Below are positions 19,101 through 27,466 of a stretch of DNA of 64,000 nucleotides, one piece after another. The position numbers and the translations under genes are program-made. The notes under the pieces are model-generated. The model was not told the DNA's origin. It did no database searches and was given only the letters and a program-made list of their open reading frames with translations. The stretch covers positions 1-64,000 of the forward strand of contig NZ_CAIUXT010000016.1 of NCBI RefSeq assembly GCF_903903185.1. Direction: 5' to 3'. The stretch is from an uncultured Rhodoblastus sp. (GTDB lineage: Bacteria; Pseudomonadota; Alphaproteobacteria; Rhizobiales; Beijerinckiaceae). Within the stretch, counting starts at the first letter, position 1. The number at the start of each line of letters is the position of its first letter.

Positions 19101-22100
19101 GCGGCAGGCGCTCGAAGCCGCCAGCCGGACTGTGGGCGAGACGCTGAGCGAGACCGTCGCCGCCACGCAGGCGCGGTTCGAAGCCGCCGCCGACGCTTCA
19201 CTCGCGGCGCTGCAAGGCAAATCGCAGGAACAGATCGACGCCCTCGCCGGCCATGGCGAGGCCTTCCACGAGAATTTCGCCCGGATCACCGAGGAAACGG
19301 TAAGCCAGGCGGAAGCTCGCGCGAAGACCCTGCGACTGTCGCTCGAAGCGGCCAGCCGGACGGTCGGCGAGACGCTGAGCGAGACCGTCGCCGCCACGCA
19401 GGCGCGGTTCGAGGCCGCAACCGACGCCTCGCTCGCGGCGCTGCAAGGCAAATCGCGGGAACAGATCGATGCCCTTGCCAGCCACGGCGAGGCCTTCCAC
19501 GAGAATTTCGCCCGGATCACCGAGGAAACGGTGGGTCAGGCCGAGGCGCGCGCGGAATCCCTGCGCCTGTCGCTCGAAGCGGCCAGCCGAACAGTCGGCG
19601 CGACGCTGAGCGAAACGGTCGCCGCCACCCAGGCGCGATTCGAGGCGACCGCCGAATCGTCGATTGCCGCCCTGCAAAGCCGTTCCCGGGAGCATATCGC
19701 CGCGCTTGCCGGCGAAGGCGAGGCCTTCCGCCAGGATTTCGTTCGGATCACCGAGGAGACCGTCGGCGGCGCCGAAGCGCGGACGCGGACCCTGCGCCAG
19801 TCGATCGAAGAGATCGGCCGGCTGGTCGGCGAGACCGTCGGCGGCAATATCGCCGCGACGCAGGCGCAGTTCGAGGCGGCTACCCAGTCGGCTCTTAGCG
19901 GCCTGCTAGCGCAGACGGCGACGATCGACCGCAATTTCGCCGCCTCCGCCGACCAGTTTGCCGCCCGAACGGGCGAAGCCGCCGCCCAGGTTGCCCAGCG
20001 CGTCGGAGAGACCCAAAAGCGCTTCGCCCAGGTCGCCTCGGAAGCCGTCGCCGCCGTCGGCATGCATGGCGACCGCGTCAACGAAACCCTCGCCCGGCGT
20101 CTCGACGCCTTCGAGGCGACGCTGACACGCGGCGGCGACGAAACCTCCAACTCCATCGGCCAGCACGCCGAGCGGCTCACCCAGCAGATTTCCGTCAGTC
20201 TCCATGCTTTCGAGACCCAGTTGGCGCTCGGCATCGCCGAGGCGCGGGCCAAGCTGGCGCAGCATGCCGAAAGGTTCAACGCCGATTTCGTCGCCCAACT
20301 CGCGGCGCTCGAACAACTGATGCGCGGCGGCGGCGAAAGCTCCGCCGACCATATTCAGGCGCAGACGGAAGTCCTTCGCGAGACACTGACGCAGAATCTG
20401 CGCGGCTTTGAAGCCGCCATCGCCGAACTCGGCGGCGGCGTCACGGACCGCATCGGCGCGCAGGCCGACGCCCTCGCCGAGACCATCGGCGGACGGCTGG
20501 CGGCGATCGAGGCGACCATCGACGTGCATGGTTCGGCGCTCGACGCGCGCCTCGGCGAACGGGCCCGGACCATCGCCGATCTCCTCGGCGGACAGCTCGA
20601 CCGCTTCGCCGCGCAAACCACCGATAAGTCGCAGGAAATTTTCGAGACCATCGACGGACTTATCGGCAAGGCCCATACCGGCCTGGCCTTGCGCTCGGAC
20701 CAGCTCAACGATGCGCTGGCGGGACGCGCCATCGACATAGCCAAGGTGCTGGGCGAAGGCGGCCGCGAAGTCGGCCGCGCGCTCGACGCCAAGGCGCGCG
20801 AACTCGATGCGATTATCCTAGCGCGCTCCACCGCGCTGACCGAGGAATTGTCGTCCAAGACCCATGAGATCGATTCCACCCTTGGCGGGCGCGCCAGTGA
20901 AATCGCCGCCAGTCTTGGCGGCCATATCGAGCTGTTCGAGCAGAAAGTATTCGGTCGCCTCGGCGAGGTCGGCCGCACGCTCGACCTCAAAGCGAACGAA
21001 CTCGACGCCATCTTCCTCGCCCGCTCCACCGAGCTCAGCGCGGAATTGTCGTCGAAGGCCCGTGAGATCGATTCGACGCTCGGCGGCCGCACCAATGAAA
21101 TCGCCGCCAGTCTCGGCGGCCATATCGACCTGTTCGAGCAGAAGGTATTCGGTCGCCTCGGCGAAGTCGGCAGCACGCTCGACGCCAAAGCGCATGAACT
21201 CGACGCCATCATCCTCGCCCGCTCCACCGAGCTCAGCGCGGAATTGTCGTCGAAAGCCCACGAGATCGATTCCACGCTCGGCGGCCGCGCCAGTGAAATC
21301 GCCGCCAGTCTCGGCGGCCATATCGATCTGTTCGAGCAGAAGGTGGTTGGCCGCCTTGGCGTGGTCGGCGAGGAACTGGATCGCCGCATCGGCCAGATCG
21401 AGGCCACCGTCGATGGACGCGGCCGGGCGCTGACCGACGAATTGCACGCCCGCGCCTCCGAACTCAACGAATGGTTCGATACGCGCGGCCTAAAGCTGAT
21501 CGAATTGTTGGGAACGCGCGGCGGCGAAGTGGTGTCGCAGATCGTCTCCTTCAGCGAAAGCGCCGTCAGCGCCCTATCCAATCGTTCCGGGGAAATGCTC
21601 GAAGAGTTGCGCCGGCGCCAGACCGAGATCGGCGCGACGCTGGAGCGTTCCGACCGCGAAATGCGGGAGAATCTCGATCGCGCTACCCAGACGCTCGAAA
21701 CGGCGATCGCCGGGTCGAGCGCCTCGTTGAGCCAGGCGCTCGATGAGAGCGCCGCCGGCTCGGTGACGCGGCTGACCGACGTCAATCTCCAGCTCCGGCG
21801 GGAGGTCGGCGGCCTGATCGACGGCCTGTCGCAGACCCATGCCTCGCTGATCGAGCTGATGCAGGCCGCCGAAGCCGATTTCGGTCGGCTCGACGGCTCC
21901 TTCGCGCCGAAGATCGAAGCTTTTGCCGGCGCCGTCGAAGCGCTGCGCGGCGAATTGGACCGGCTCGATTCGTCGGGACAGGAAAGTGTGCGCCTCGCCA
22001 GCGAGACGGCGCGCTCCATCGGCGGCCAGAACCGGGTTCTCGAAGCCAGCCTGCGCGAAATGTCGGCGACGCAGAAATCCATTGATCAGACGCTGGAGGA

Positions 22101-23379
22101 GCGTCTCAACACGCTGGCGACGGCCCAGGCGTCAATCGACGAGGCGCTCGAAGCGCGGCTCCAGACGATGCAGCGCCTGTTCGACGAAGCGCAGCAGCGC
22201 CAGAGCGAGTTCGAAAGCCGGCTGGAGAATTTCGGCGGTGCGATCGGACGCACCTTGTCGCAGGCCGAAATCCGGGCGCGCGAGGTCGGCGCCTTCCTCG
22301 CGGAGTCCTCGACGGCCACCGCCGGCGCACTCACTGGCCAATACGAGGAACTGCGTCAGAGCGCCGAGCGCGAAGGCGCGCGGGCGGCGACGGAAATCGC
22401 CGCCGTCTATGAGCAGAATCTCGGCGAGATGAACCGGACGTTCCAGCAGGCGGCCGACCGCTACAAGGCGGTCTCGGGCGAACTGCGCGCCATGACCGGC
22501 GAAATCCAGCGCGAACTGGAAGCCACGCGGCAGGAATTGCGGCGCGGCGCGCTGGAACTGCCGCGCGAGGCCGGCGAACAGACCGCCGCCATGCGCCGCG
22601 TTGTCGCCGACCAGATCAAGGCGCTTAGCGAATTGACCGATCTGGTCGCCCGTTCGGAACGCGCACATGACATCTCCGAACCGGCGACCCAGCCCAAACC
22701 CGCGATCCCGGTCCGGCCCGAACCTGCAATCCCGGCGAGGGATTCGGCCGCGATCCCCGCGCGGGACACCGCCACCATCCCCGCGCAGGATTTTGGCGCG
22801 ATCCACGAAAGACTGCCGGAGCAACGGCTCGCGCCGCGTCGCGAACCGCCGCGTCAGGCCGCGCGTGAAGACAAGCGTCAAGAAACGCGTCAGGAGACCT
22901 TTGGCGAATCGCGCTTCGACCTGCGCCCGACCGCGCCGCGAGCGCCGGCGCCGTCGTCAAGCGAACGCGGCGGCGGCTGGATGAGCGACCTGCTCGCCCG
23001 CGCCTCGCTCGACGAGCAACCGGCGCGGCGCGGCTCCTCCGGCGACCCGCTGGAGAATCTGTCTGCCGACATCGCCCGGGTATTCGATGAAAACGCCCTC
23101 GTCGACGCCTGGGACGGCTATCGTCGCGGCGAAGGCGCCGCCTTCGACCGCCGGCTCTATACCTCCCAGGGCTTGAAGAGTTTCGACGATGTCCGCCGCC
23201 GCTATGGCGCCGACGCCGATTTCCGCCAGACCGTCGATCGCTATTTGCAGGAATTCGAACGGCTGCTGATGGAGATCGACCGCGAGGATCGCGATGGCTC
23301 CCTGACCCGCGCCTATCTCCTCTCGGAGACCGGCAAGGTCTACACCCTGCTCGCCCATGCCTCTGGACGACTTGGTTGA
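16144..23379 (+). CDS. Giant membrane-anchored helical-repeat protein, GPR (growth pole ring)/apolipoprotein-like
   Basis: ~2411 aa from ATG 16144 (TTG at 16138 also possible); Pro/Glu-rich N-term, two TM segments (AIIAAAAWTGLWIGYFLFT; AAISAFALIGPVIFFLAMG), ~2000 aa Ala/Glu/Gln helical repeats, disordered linker, small C-terminal domain (ALVDAWDGYRRGEGAAFDRRLYTSQGLKSFDDVRRRY...). Confidence 0.85.
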   Translation: MSTPSKAQDPAAAALSAIEDALRLHVEPEAANAETPNETPAETSAETGEGPKLEFHLPTTRPDNEPPTPRLPEIAADELSGAVRPRDPEAPRSPLTPNAFPANDDRPSVGQILQSLQARPDSTAMTGAIIAAAAWTGLWIGYFLFTHGAAFSGSLFSPAAAISAFALIGPVIFFLAMGSVARRAQEMRLTARSMAEVAIRLAEPETIATEQVVTLSQAIRREVASMGDGIERALARASELDTMVRAEVASLERTHGENERRIRLLLSELASERESIVLNANRVSAALTDAQNSVSGELDAATRQLTGLLDATGERLASQLEEKSGAIEQAFARTGDALLQQIESRAEALLGRFDATGGEASRRIEERAGDVDGRLRAFASSFLEQIDGQSNQLAQNLRDAGQRIGQTIGQQGDELTGRIAGQTERLHEIVAVHGPALSQSLASVGEDLAQRLRGETQAAQNLLGASGEAFSQTLDAQRARSAEHFAQATQAALRDMSAQAEALQNHVGETARRAVEDFGAHAESVGQTFASVSLQAVESVAGQTDALRENFHLAAEETLAALAGHTEAFNEAFARTAAEAIEGVAGQTEALRAAGETLRGAGDSVREAGDALRGTIEISTHAALAAIEDKTENLRHRFDVLSGATVETLEAQTARIEQSFSRNFEHLKQTVGSATQETLAALVGHTGAFQEQFAQTAQLTVDAVGVHGERLEHMVAAVTQDQLSALVGHTEAFQQNFARLAHETAELAATRTQALQISLEAAGNAVGDALSETVASTQARFETVAETTVAAMETKAQQQIAALAEQGEAFQSQFARLTEETVGQARTRTDGMRESLEATSHAVGEALSQTVAATQAQFETAAEATLAALHAKAQDQIDALAGHGDAFHENFARLTEETVSQAEARAKTLRLSLEAASRTVGETLSETVAATQARFETATDASLAALQSRSQEQIDALAGHGEAFHENFARIAQETANQAETRANALRQALEAASRTVGETLSETVAATQARFEAAADASLAALQGKSQEQIDALAGHGEAFHENFARITEETVSQAEARAKTLRLSLEAASRTVGETLSETVAATQARFEAATDASLAALQGKSREQIDALASHGEAFHENFARITEETVGQAEARAESLRLSLEAASRTVGATLSETVAATQARFEATAESSIAALQSRSREHIAALAGEGEAFRQDFVRITEETVGGAEARTRTLRQSIEEIGRLVGETVGGNIAATQAQFEAATQSALSGLLAQTATIDRNFAASADQFAARTGEAAAQVAQRVGETQKRFAQVASEAVAAVGMHGDRVNETLARRLDAFEATLTRGGDETSNSIGQHAERLTQQISVSLHAFETQLALGIAEARAKLAQHAERFNADFVAQLAALEQLMRGGGESSADHIQAQTEVLRETLTQNLRGFEAAIAELGGGVTDRIGAQADALAETIGGRLAAIEATIDVHGSALDARLGERARTIADLLGGQLDRFAAQTTDKSQEIFETIDGLIGKAHTGLALRSDQLNDALAGRAIDIAKVLGEGGREVGRALDAKARELDAIILARSTALTEELSSKTHEIDSTLGGRASEIAASLGGHIELFEQKVFGRLGEVGRTLDLKANELDAIFLARSTELSAELSSKAREIDSTLGGRTNEIAASLGGHIDLFEQKVFGRLGEVGSTLDAKAHELDAIILARSTELSAELSSKAHEIDSTLGGRASEIAASLGGHIDLFEQKVVGRLGVVGEELDRRIGQIEATVDGRGRALTDELHARASELNEWFDTRGLKLIELLGTRGGEVVSQIVSFSESAVSALSNRSGEMLEELRRRQTEIGATLERSDREMRENLDRATQTLETAIAGSSASLSQALDESAAGSVTRLTDVNLQLRREVGGLIDGLSQTHASLIELMQAAEADFGRLDGSFAPKIEAFAGAVEALRGELDRLDSSGQESVRLASETARSIGGQNRVLEASLREMSATQKSIDQTLEERLNTLATAQASIDEALEARLQTMQRLFDEAQQRQSEFESRLENFGGAIGRTLSQAEIRAREVGAFLAESSTATAGALTGQYEELRQSAEREGARAATEIAAVYEQNLGEMNRTFQQAADRYKAVSGELRAMTGEIQRELEATRQELRRGALELPREAGEQTAAMRRVVADQIKALSELTDLVARSERAHDISEPATQPKPAIPVRPEPAIPARDSAAIPARDTATIPAQDFGAIHERLPEQRLAPRREPPRQAAREDKRQETRQETFGESRFDLRPTAPRAPAPSSSERGGGWMSDLLARASLDEQPARRGSSGDPLENLSADIARVFDENALVDAWDGYRRGEGAAFDRRLYTSQGLKSFDDVRRRYGADADFRQTVDRYLQEFERLLMEIDREDRDGSLTRAYLLSETGKVYTLLAHASGRLG
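18319..19935 (+). repeat. Seven tandem 231-bp (77 aa) in-frame repeats inside the giant gene
   Basis: Matching codon landmarks end at 18318, 18549, 18780, 19011, 19242, 19473, 19704 (231 bp steps); units at 18780-19473 nearly identical. Confidence 0.9.
20803..21396 (+). repeat. Three tandem 198-bp (66 aa) in-frame repeats inside the giant gene
   Basis: LDAIILARSTxLxxELSSKxxEIDSTLGGRxxEIAASLGGHIxLFEQKVFGRLGEVG; landmarks at 20803, 21001, 21199. Confidence 0.9.
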
Positions 23380-23416
23380 GCGGCCGACCTTAGTTCGGCT
23401 TGGTTGAGCGGCCGAC
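23371..23416 (+). repeat. 18-bp direct repeat spanning the giant gene stop codon
   Basis: CTTGGTTGAGCGGCCGAC at 23371-23388 and 23399-23416. Confidence 0.9.
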
Positions 23417-23429
23417 GTTGAATGAGCAG

Positions 23430-23457
23430 AACGCCCGGAGAAATCCGGGCGTTTTTT
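23430..23457 (+). terminator. Rho-independent terminator of the giant gene
   Basis: AACGCCCGGA-GAAA-TCCGGGCGTT followed by T run. Confidence 0.93.
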
Positions 23458-23599
23458 TCGGCCATCCGTGAAAATGGAATTTTGCATCGGCGCATTCAAG
23501 CCATCTGCCTTTGCTTCCGACTCGTCGGAAGCCATAGCCGTTCGCAAGGACGGGCGACTATCGACGCCCTACCGGCGTCAGCCGGCGCCGCTCCAGTCG

Positions 23600-23644
23600 G
23601 GGCTGATATCATCGGTCCTTTTCAAGGGCCGATGATATCAGCCC
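23600..23644. other. Long inverted repeat (21-bp arms, 3-nt loop) overlapping the end of the minus-strand lipoprotein gene
   Basis: GGGCTGATATCATCGGTCCTT-TTC-AAGGGCCGATGATATCAGCCC, one non-Watson-Crick pair. Confidence 0.88.
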
Positions 23645-24243
23645 GTCCTTGCGGCCCAGGCGACGAGTTGCGGCAGAATCCGGCGGAAGGCGAGGTCGAG
23701 CGCCTCCAGGGCCTCCGGGGCTTTGATCTCGCCGACCGGTTCGCTGGCGGAAAACATTTTCGCCGAAACGACCTGCCCGCTCGCTGTGACAATCTGGGCG
23801 GCGATTTCGACCCGCGCGACGCGGCGCGTCGCATCAATGTCAAAATGGCGGATCGCGAGCGCCAGCGAAGCAGCGGACGGCTCCCCGGGGCCGCGAAGTC
23901 GCGACAGCATTCCGGCGTTTTGAAATGTCTCGATGGTTCGGCTCTGCACGAGATAGGTCAGCCGGTCCGCCCAGCGCACGCCGGGAAGGTAGGCGAAGCG
24001 ATCCTCGCTTTCGCGCACCACCACCAGATCATTGTCGAGCGGCGGCGCGACCGTCGGCACATCGACGGAAATATTTCCGCGCGCCATGCGGGCGGCAACC
24101 GCGGCCGGACTTAGATTGTAAACCTGCGGCGCGCTCGCGCAGCCGGCCAGCAGCAGCGCGAACAGCAGCGCCGCCGGACCCGGAACGAGCCCGGACAAAA
24201 GCCGGGCAGCCTCGCGCCGAAAGGAGATTCCAATTCGCTTCAC
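23638..24243 (-). CDS. ABC-type transport auxiliary lipoprotein (PqiC/MlaB-type partner)
   Basis: Lipobox LLAGCASAPQVYNLSP; VPTVAPPLDNDLVVVRESEDRFAYLPGVRWADRL; follows MlaD gene. Confidence 0.85.
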   Translation of the reverse strand: MKRIGISFRREAARLLSGLVPGPAALLFALLLAGCASAPQVYNLSPAAVAARMARGNISVDVPTVAPPLDNDLVVVRESEDRFAYLPGVRWADRLTYLVQSRTIETFQNAGMLSRLRGPGEPSAASLALAIRHFDIDATRRVARVEIAAQIVTASGQVVSAKMFSASEPVGEIKAPEALEALDLAFRRILPQLVAWAARTG

Positions 24244-24328
24244 GCCGTCCCCAGTTCGATTTCAACCAACTCTGGCCAAACCATGGCCAAAGCGAAAGCA
24301 TAGCAAGCCTCTCCTCGCCGAAAAGCTT

Positions 24329-25225
24329 TTATCGGCCCTTGTATTCGGGCAAAGCCGGCTTCGGTCCGAAAAGAATGCTTTGCGGGTCGCGCTCCAGTTG
24401 CCGCACCGCATGACCGACGTCCTGCAAGGTGCGGCGTCCATCGACCGCCAGCCCCTCATATTGGCGCAGGCCCGTATTGGCGAAGCGCGACAGATTTTCC
24501 GCGAGCTTCTTGATCGAACGCGCGGCCTCGGCAATATCGGCCACCATGGTCTTGCCCTCGCCCTTGCCGAGCAGGGTGTTGATCCGGGTCATGGCCTGAT
24601 CCGCGTTATCGACAATGGCGTTGACCTTGGCCGGATCGACGCTGTCGATCAACTCGCGCAAATTGCCGGAACTGTCGGCCAGCGCCCCGGTCAGCGTCTG
24701 GATATTGGCGACGGAAGCTTTCAGCGCCGGCGCGTTTTCGTCCACCATCTTGCTGACGTTGCCGATAAATACGTCCGCCTTGGTGCTCAGGTCCTGCGCC
24801 GTCTTCATCAATATTTGCAGCTGCGACGGTTGCGCGTCGATCACGGCGTTGGCGGGCAAGGCCTCGGCGGCGGCGCTGCCGCCCTGCAAGGCGATGGAGG
24901 CGTAGCCGGTCAGGCCGCCGGTCTCCAGCTGGGCTTTGGTGTCGGTCTTCACCGGCGTCTGCGCATCGACCTTGATGGTCGCGAAGACCCGGCTCGGATC
25001 GTTGGGCATCAGGCCGAGTTCGGTCACTTCGCCGACCTTGAGGCCATTGAACAGCACCGAATTGCCATTGGAAAGGCCCGAGACCGAGCCCGCGAAATGT
25101 ACCTGATAGGTTGTCAGCGTCACCTTGCCGCCCGTGCCCTTGAACCAGAACACGAACAGAAAGGCGCCGACGATCACCGCCAGCGTGAACAGGCCGATCA
25201 GCGCATAATTTGCGCGCGTTTCCAT
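24329..25225 (-). CDS. MlaD/MCE domain lipid-transport protein
   Basis: METRANYALIGLFTLAVIVGAFLFVFWF; VHFAGSVSGLSNGNSVLFNGLKVGEVTELGL MCE domain. Confidence 0.93.
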   Translation of the reverse strand: METRANYALIGLFTLAVIVGAFLFVFWFKGTGGKVTLTTYQVHFAGSVSGLSNGNSVLFNGLKVGEVTELGLMPNDPSRVFATIKVDAQTPVKTDTKAQLETGGLTGYASIALQGGSAAAEALPANAVIDAQPSQLQILMKTAQDLSTKADVFIGNVSKMVDENAPALKASVANIQTLTGALADSSGNLRELIDSVDPAKVNAIVDNADQAMTRINTLLGKGEGKTMVADIAEAARSIKKLAENLSRFANTGLRQYEGLAVDGRRTLQDVGHAVRQLERDPQSILFGPKPALPEYKGR

Positions 25226-25259
25226 TGGCAGTCTCCCTGTCCTTTCAGCGTTTCGCCGC

Positions 25260-26183
25260 TCACGCGCGCGCTCCGTGCCGGGAACCCGCCGGGGCGGCCG
25301 TCAGCAAACCCGCGTCGGACGCCGGAACATCCGGAATTTTCGGCGCCGCGCCTTGCGGGACGATGGTCCGCGCCCGCTTGCCATGGAAATAGGATCGCAG
25401 CCAGGGATGATCCGACGCCAGCATGGTCGAAAGCGGACCGGACGCGATCACCTTGCCGTCGGCCAGAGCCGCGATGGTGTCGCATATCGAATAGAGACTG
25501 TCGAGATCATGCGTGACCATGAACACGGTCAAGCCGAGCGTCTTCTGCAGGGTCGAGATCAACTCGTCGAACTCCGCCGCGCCGATCGGGTCGAGGCCCG
25601 ACGTCGGCTCGTCGAGGAACAGCAGTTCGGGGTCGAGCGACAGGGCGCGGGCGAGCGCCGCCCGCTTGATCATGCCGCCCGAAAGCTCGGAGGGAAACTT
25701 GTCGGCGGCATCCGGCGCCAGCCCGACCAGCTTGATCTTGAGCATCGCCAGTTCGTCCATCGTCTCTTGCGACAGCGACAAATATTCGCGCATCGGCGCC
25801 TGGATGTTCTGCTTGACGGTCAGCGCGGAGAACAGCGCCCCGCTCTGGAACAATACGCCCCAGCGCCGCTCCAGCGCGCGATGTTCTTCGGGCGAAAGCT
25901 TGTCGATGTCTTCGCCGAAAACCTCGATCTCGCCGGATGTTTTCGGCAAAAGTCCGAGGATCGTCCGCGTGAGAACCGATTTGCCTTGACCGGAGCCGCC
26001 GACGAAGCCCATTACCTCGCCGGCCTTGACGTCGAGATCGAGCCCTTCGAGCACCATTTTCGGCCCGAAGCCGACATAAAGGTCGCGGACGCGGATGATC
26101 GGCGGCTTGTCAATTTCCGGCTTGTCGTTTTGCTGGCTTTCGCGTTCTCGGCTCTCGTTTTCCTGGCTGTCGTTTTCTTGCAT
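25260..26183 (-). CDS. MlaF-type ABC transporter ATP-binding protein
   Basis: FVGGSGQGKSVLTRTILGLL; LSGGMIKRAALARALSLDPELLFLDEPTSGLDPIGA; start MQENDSQEN. Confidence 0.93.
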   Translation of the reverse strand: MQENDSQENESRERESQQNDKPEIDKPPIIRVRDLYVGFGPKMVLEGLDLDVKAGEVMGFVGGSGQGKSVLTRTILGLLPKTSGEIEVFGEDIDKLSPEEHRALERRWGVLFQSGALFSALTVKQNIQAPMREYLSLSQETMDELAMLKIKLVGLAPDAADKFPSELSGGMIKRAALARALSLDPELLFLDEPTSGLDPIGAAEFDELISTLQKTLGLTVFMVTHDLDSLYSICDTIAALADGKVIASGPLSTMLASDHPWLRSYFHGKRARTIVPQGAAPKIPDVPASDAGLLTAAPAGSRHGARA

Positions 26184-26190
26184 CGGCCCC

Positions 26191-27336
26191 TCAGTAATGG
26201 ATGCTGGCGAAGAAAATGGCGAACAGGCCATCGACGAAAATCACCATGAAGATGCCATTGACCACCGAGTCGGTCACCCGCCGGCCAAGGGACTCGGCCG
26301 ATCCTTCGACCTTGAACCCTTCGATCGACGCAATGATGGCGATGACCAGAGCCATGAACGGCGCCTTGATCAGGCCGACCAGAAACGTGTTCAGGCCGAT
26401 GGCGTCCTGAAGGCGGTTGGCGAAGGCCACCGGGCTGATGCCCTCATAAATCCAGGCGGTGAGCAGGCCCCCGGACAGCGCCGCCATATCCCCGAGGAAG
26501 GTAAGCAAGGGCAAGGCGATGATCAGTGCGTAAAGCCGCGGCAGGATCAAGACGTCGATCGGCGACATGCCCATCACCCGCAGGGCGTCGATCTCCTCGC
26601 GCATTTTCATCGAGCCGATTTCGGCGGTGATCGCCGAACCCGAGCGGCCGGCGATCATGATCGAGGTCAACAGCACGCCGAGTTCGCGCAGAACCAGCAC
26701 CCCGATCAGATCGACGGCGTAAATCGGGGCGCCGAAACGCTTCAACTGAAAAATGCCCTGCTGTTCGACGATGCAGCCGACCAGGAAATTGATCGTCACG
26801 ATGATCGGCACCGCCCGCAGGGAAAAGGTTTCGAGGTGATAGACCAGCGAAGTCGGCCGCGCGAGCTTCGGATTGAACAAGGTCCGCGACGATTCGATCA
26901 CCAGTTCGCCGAGAAAGGCCACGCCCGCGACAATCTGGCGCACGATGTCGAGAGTCCATGCGCCAAACCCGGCGAGCAAGCTGACCAGCGGATTGAGCTT
27001 GGGAAGCTTGACGACCACCGGGGGGGCATAGGCCGCCTCGTGCAGCAGCGTGTTCTGGTCTTGCGAGACGGCGGCATATTCCGCCGCGACGCCCGCCGCC
27101 GCGATGCTGGTCCGGGCCTTGTCGATCAGCCATGCGCCCGCCGTGTCGAGCCGCGTCACGCCGGCGAAATCGATCGAAACCTTCGCCGCGCCATGGGCGG
27201 CCTCGGCCAGCGCTTTGGCGCTTTGCTCGAGGACGCGCGAAGCGGCGATGGTCCAGGCGCCGCTCAAGGCGATGCGGGTGTTCTCCCCGTCCTTTTCAAC
27301 CGAAAAGCGCGGGGCGGCGGTGTCGAATTTGGACAT
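26191..27336 (-). CDS. MlaE-type ABC permease with N-terminal STAS-like domain
   Basis: STAS-like region (VSIDFAGVTRLDTAGAWLIDKA) fused to MlaE permease (LRELGVLLTSIMIAGRSGSAITAEIGSMKMREEIDALRVMG). Confidence 0.92.
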   Translation of the reverse strand: MSKFDTAAPRFSVEKDGENTRIALSGAWTIAASRVLEQSAKALAEAAHGAAKVSIDFAGVTRLDTAGAWLIDKARTSIAAAGVAAEYAAVSQDQNTLLHEAAYAPPVVVKLPKLNPLVSLLAGFGAWTLDIVRQIVAGVAFLGELVIESSRTLFNPKLARPTSLVYHLETFSLRAVPIIVTINFLVGCIVEQQGIFQLKRFGAPIYAVDLIGVLVLRELGVLLTSIMIAGRSGSAITAEIGSMKMREEIDALRVMGMSPIDVLILPRLYALIIALPLLTFLGDMAALSGGLLTAWIYEGISPVAFANRLQDAIGLNTFLVGLIKAPFMALVIAIIASIEGFKVEGSAESLGRRVTDSVVNGIFMVIFVDGLFAIFFASIHY

Positions 27337-27466
27337 TTCGCGCGATTCTGCTTTGCTGACCCGAAGGATTGAATAAGCTCGCCAATCGTTCTTGAATAAC
27401 CTCGCCAAGCCATTTAAGCAAAAGCCAAATTGCCGACAAGCTACGACTCGCGCCCTTCAGCAGGCC

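Noticed and set aside
18319-19935. CRISPR-like regular spacing in the 231-bp repeats
   Set aside because: Repeats are long, contiguous, in frame and protein-coding with no unique spacers
20355-22082. 575-aa and other minus-strand ORFs opposite the giant repeat gene
   Set aside because: Mirror translations of repetitive high-GC coding sequence, Ser/Arg/Pro-rich, no start or RBS support
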